From Planctomycetota bacterium (GTDB taxonomy: Bacteria; Planctomycetota; Phycisphaerae; Sedimentisphaerales; Anaerobacaceae), in the NCBI GenBank assembly GCA_017885385.1, contig JAFNGF010000152.1, forward strand, positions 4,193-12,716: a DNA stretch of 8,524 nt. Direction: 5' to 3'. Numbering within the stretch: position 1 is the first letter of the stretch; each line of letters begins with the position of its first letter. Both the position numbers and the translations under genes were made by a program. Positions 6,052-8,524 of the stretch are shown in pieces. The notes beneath the pieces were generated by a model, which ran no database searches, had not been told where the DNA came from, and saw only the letters and a list, made by a program, of their open reading frames with translations.

Positions 6052-7710
6052 TCACTTACTAATCGTTTTGTGCTCGGTCTGCACAGGTTGGAATTCTCTG
6101 TCCTCGGTTTCATCCGGTGGTTTGGGGTATGCGATTCGGCCGTGGTAGTGTGCGGTCAGCGCCTTTGACATGCCTGCCTCTATCTGGCTCAATTCCCGTA
6201 GAGACAAGTCACATTCGTCGAACTGGCCGTCCTGCAGGCGTTTCATAGCCATATTGTGCACGACAGCCTCAATTTTGGTCGGCGTCGCCTCAGGCAAAGA
6301 TCTGACTGCCCCTTCTACGGTATCAGCCAGCATTACGATAGCAGCTTCTTTTGTCTTGGGCTTCGGACCTGGATATCTGAACTCGCTCTCGGCAGGCGGC
6401 GTCCTTCGACTGCGCTCAGGACAGGCCTGTTTTTTCTGTTTGCCGGCCGGACCATCGGAGCCGGGTGCGGCATGCTGTCTCTTGGCCTCATTGTAGAAAG
6501 GCTCGACCAACGTCGTGCCGTGATGTGTTTCAATGAATTGTCTCAGCACGCTGGGAAGACCGTATTCCTTGGCCATTTCTATGCCGTCTTTAACGTGCCC
6601 AACAATAATCAGCTGGCTCATAGTGGGCGAAAGCTCCTTATGTAGACTGGTCGCTCCCATTTGGTTCTCGATAAAGTAGCCGGGCTTATTGATCTTGCCT
6701 ATGTCGTGGTAATAAGCTCCTACTCGGCACAGAAGTCCATTTCGGCGAATGGCCTCCGCCGCCGCCTCGGCAATCGAGCCTATCAGCAGGCTGTGGCTGA
6801 ATGTGCCCGGGGCCTCCATGGCCAGCCTTTTCAACAATGACTGATTCGCGTCGCTGTAGTCCAGAAGCGTCATGCTGGTTGCTATCCGGAAGGTTTTTTC
6901 AATCAGCGGCAGCAGACCTTGAATAAGCACGCCAACCACCAGCGTAATCCCCGCGTGGTAGCCGGCGTTGCGAAAAATGTCCACAGGGCTGCCCTGAGCG
7001 AAGTCGAAGGGCTGCACTCCGGTAGCTCGCTGAGTTAAGAAGCTCAAGGCAGATGCGGTTATGAACACAACTGCGGCGGCCAGAACGCCCACCTGTAGCA
7101 GCTTGATCCTGGTGCGTATTTCGTCCAGGGAGAAACAGCAGGTGACGGCGCCGGAAGCCATCGTTAAGAACAGGCTGATATCTGCCGGCTCATACCTGGG
7201 AACTGACTGTGCGGTAACTGTTATTCGCCCCGCAGCGAAGCAGGCAAAAAGGCAATAGAATATACTCATGCCTATGGCGAATCGCTGGTCATAAGCAATC
7301 GCCAAAATGACGGCCGCAGTGACGGCTGTTCCGGTAGCCCAGAAGGTCTGGTCATCATTAACCATCGCAGCGAATCTCGCGGCGAACAACAACAGCACAA
7401 ACAGGCCGACCAGTGCCGAGGCCCGAGCATGGTTTTTTATGAGCCGCTTTTGATAATGATAGATGTAAAAGCCGGCTGCAACAGAAATCAGCAGCACCAT
7501 CGCGGTCAGCGGCATCAAATCACCGAAGCGGGTCCTCTGTATCAGCTCGAACGAGACAACTGCGCTGGCCAGAACGACAAAAAGCAGCCACAGCAGGATC
7601 GAGGTGATAACGTCGGTATCGGCCAGCCGGCTTATATACAAGGTGCGCTCGCCGATTATGCTCTTTCGCAACAAGCTCCGCCGCGGACTGGTTTTCTTAA
7701 AAAGACCCAT
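6052..7710 (-). CDS. PgpH-type 7TM-HD membrane phosphohydrolase (likely cyclic-di-AMP phosphodiesterase family)
   Basis: Integral membrane protein of 552 residues. One N-terminal helix (about 36-56) and seven more (about 67-86, 97-115, 124-141, 143-160, 176-194, 204-226, 249-270) precede a cytoplasmic HD domain. Metal ligands of the HD fold are intact: H306 (FSHSLL), H335-D336 (YYHDIGK), H372 (GHVKDG), H396/H397 (ETHHGTT) and D463 (LADTVE). The segments EAPGTFSHS, IENQM, YRYPGPKPKTKE-like and RLQDGQFDECDLSL match Listeria/Bacillus PgpH, which degrades c-di-AMP. The large extracellular 7TMR-HDED domain of PgpH is absent: only about 10 residues separate helices 1 and 2. Two half-copies of a palindromic repeat are translated in frame, at residues 233-240 (PFDFAQG) and 428-436 (CPERSRR). 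The second is in an expanded loop between HHGTT and the RYPGPK segment. It begins 17 bp after the phoH stop. Confidence 0.9.
   Translation of the reverse strand: MGLFKKTSPRRSLLRKSIIGERTLYISRLADTDVITSILLWLLFVVLASAVVSFELIQRTRFGDLMPLTAMVLLISVAAGFYIYHYQKRLIKNHARASALVGLFVLLLFAARFAAMVNDDQTFWATGTAVTAAVILAIAYDQRFAIGMSIFYCLFACFAAGRITVTAQSVPRYEPADISLFLTMASGAVTCCFSLDEIRTRIKLLQVGVLAAAVVFITASALSFLTQRATGVQPFDFAQGSPVDIFRNAGYHAGITLVVGVLIQGLLPLIEKTFRIATSMTLLDYSDANQSLLKRLAMEAPGTFSHSLLIGSIAEAAAEAIRRNGLLCRVGAYYHDIGKINKPGYFIENQMGATSLHKELSPTMSQLIIVGHVKDGIEMAKEYGLPSVLRQFIETHHGTTLVEPFYNEAKRQHAAPGSDGPAGKQKKQACPERSRRTPPAESEFRYPGPKPKTKEAAIVMLADTVEGAVRSLPEATPTKIEAVVHNMAMKRLQDGQFDECDLSLRELSQIEAGMSKALTAHYHGRIAYPKPPDETEDREFQPVQTEHKTISK
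6403..6425. repeat. Half-copy of the CCTTCGAC palindrome, translated inside the HD gene
   Basis: The + strand reads CCTTCGAC-TGC-GCTCAG-GACAGG, matching the left half of the complete element at 1183-1224. On the coding strand it gives A-C-P-E-R-S-R-R-T, in an expanded loop of the HD domain. The reading frame stays open through it. Confidence 0.8.
6992..7011. repeat. Second half-copy of the palindrome, translated inside the HD gene
   Basis: The + strand reads CCCTGAG-CGAA-GTCGAAGGG, matching the right half of the element at 1183-1224. On the coding strand it gives P-F-D-F-A-Q-G, in the loop between the last two membrane helices (about residues 227-248). Confidence 0.75.
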
Positions 7711-7727
7711 TCTTTCGTCCCCCGCCC

Positions 7728-8396
7728 CTATTCTTTCGCCACGCGTCTATCCTGCTTGGTCTTACGGTGGTCCTTTCTTTTTTTGTAGGCGCGCACGATA
7801 TTTTGGACCAAACGATGCCTTACGATATCCTTCTGGGTCAGCTCCACGACCCCTATCCCTTTAATTCTTTTCAAGATTTCGATAGCTTCAACCATTCCAC
7901 TTTTCTGGGGGCTCTCCAAATCGATTTGCGTAATGTCGCCGGTGATTATCATTTTGGAACCCTGCCCCAGTCTCGTCAGGACCATCAGCATTTGCAGAGA
8001 CGAGGTGTTTTGCGCTTCATCGCAGATGATGACGGCCTCGTTCAACGTTCGGCCTCGCATGAAAGCAAGCGGAATGATCTCGATGATATCCAGCTCGATG
8101 AATTTTTTCATCTGGTCAAAGTCCATCATATCCTCAAGGGCGTCGAAAAGCGGCCGAAGATATGGGTTTACCTTTGCCTGGACGTCGCCGGGCAAGAAGC
8201 CCAGCTTTTCGCCCGCCTCCACCGCCGGGCGGGCAAGAATAATTCTTCTGATTTGCTTTTTCTTGAGCATCGACACGGCAATGGCAACCGCCAGGTATGT
8301 CTTGCCGGTCCCGGCAGGCCCTATGCAAAAGGTAATATCGTTGGTCAGCATTGTTTCAATATACTTTAGCTGTCCCTTGGTGGATGGCTCAACCAC
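7728..8396 (-). CDS. phoH: PhoH-family ATPase, core domain complete; N-terminus uncertain or broken
   Basis: PhoH (YbeZ-like) P-loop ATPase, a predicted RNA-linked NTPase that usually neighbours ybeY. Walker A GPAGTGKT is at 26-33 and Walker B VIICDEAQN at 122-130. The diagnostic RPAVEAGEKLGFLPGD (56-71), MRGRTLN (113-119), TGDITQIDL (152-160) and DIVRHRLVQNIVRAY (190-204) are all present, so the whole ATPase core is here. Full PhoH proteins carry roughly 100 more N-terminal residues. The frame continues upstream only to an in-frame TAG at 8505-8507, and between that stop and the GTG at 8396 there is no ATG, GTG or TTG. The GTG start given is the first conventional one but has no properly spaced ribosome site, and the frame upstream of it (TVYSHKK) reads like the normal linker. 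The gene may be interrupted by repeats, use a rare start, or contain a sequence error. Confidence 0.8.
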   Translation of the reverse strand: MVEPSTKGQLKYIETMLTNDITFCIGPAGTGKTYLAVAIAVSMLKKKQIRRIILARPAVEAGEKLGFLPGDVQAKVNPYLRPLFDALEDMMDFDQMKKFIELDIIEIIPLAFMRGRTLNEAVIICDEAQNTSSLQMLMVLTRLGQGSKMIITGDITQIDLESPQKSGMVEAIEILKRIKGIGVVELTQKDIVRHRLVQNIVRAYKKRKDHRKTKQDRRVAKE

Positions 8397-8423
8397 CTTC
8401 TTATGGGAATAGACAGTGACGGC

Positions 8424-8498
8424 CCCACCAGTTTGGCCGGTGGGCGGCAGACTCTCCCCTGCGTGCGCAGGAGCAAGCCTGTCCCCGCGTAAGCGCGG
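8424..8498. repeat. Row of three GC-rich hairpins upstream of the phoH core
   Basis: Three inverted repeats follow one another: CCCACC/GGTGGG (8424-8429 with 8439-8444), CCTGC/GCAGG (8458-8462 with 8467-8471, loop GTGC) and CCGCG/CGCGG (8485-8489 with 8494-8498, loop TAAG). Together they occupy the place where the linker from the PhoH N-terminal domain should be encoded. An in-frame stop lies 7 bp further upstream. The rest of the window end (8499-8524) is too short to interpret. Confidence 0.6.
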
Positions 8499-8524
8499 AT
8501 CGCTCTAAGCACTTACCTCTGCAG

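Noticed and set aside
7767..8369. 200-codon open frame on the + strand
   Set aside because: It is antisense to phoH, whose Walker motifs and family signatures are unmistakable, and its own product resembles no family.

Overview
The window looks like chromosomal DNA of an uncultured bacterium, most likely a Planctomycetota member of the Phycisphaerae type. That placement is an inference from the divergent RuvA, the compact phoH/HD/ybeY/recO block and the short palindromic and 7-bp repeats scattered through genes. No rRNA or other decisive marker is present. It holds ten protein genes and no tRNA, rRNA, CRISPR array or transposase.

Left half, + strand: the 3' end of cysS (1-645) overlaps ruvC (642-1142) by the ATGA arrangement. 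Next come a 123-bp spacer packed with inverted repeats, ruvA (1266-1892), a 32-bp spacer made of AATAGTN heptamers, and ruvB (1925-2962). RuvA and RuvB form the Holliday-junction branch-migration motor and RuvC cuts the junction, so the whole resolvasome is encoded together. A weak terminator-like hairpin follows ruvB. The last + strand gene (3009-4061) is a GT-B-fold glycosyltransferase-like protein.

Right half, - strand, read from 8524 leftwards: phoH (ATPase core complete, N-terminal part uncertain), a membrane HD-domain phosphohydrolase of the PgpH type, ybeY (rRNA maturation endonuclease), recO (recombination mediator) and a small membrane PAP2/sphingomyelin-synthase-like protein. The phoH, pgpH-like, ybeY, recO order is a trimmed form of a cluster well known in Gram-positive bacteria. 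The glycosyltransferase and PAP2 genes converge and overlap tail to tail by 11 bp. They sit as an AT-richer pair between the two housekeeping blocks and could act together on a lipid-linked substrate.

The most notable feature is the repeats. A CCTTCGAC...CTCAG/CTGAG...GTCGAAGG palindrome occurs complete between ruvC and ruvA, and as two half-copies translated in frame inside the HD gene. Period-7 repeats occur in the ruvA-ruvB gap, where they contain the ruvB start codon, and twice inside recO, each time in a probable loop. A row of three GC-rich hairpins with an in-frame stop just upstream sits where the phoH N-terminal linker should be. The ruvC-ruvA spacer can also be drawn as a three-way-junction RNA. 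I see no clearly new multi-gene system such as a defence island.
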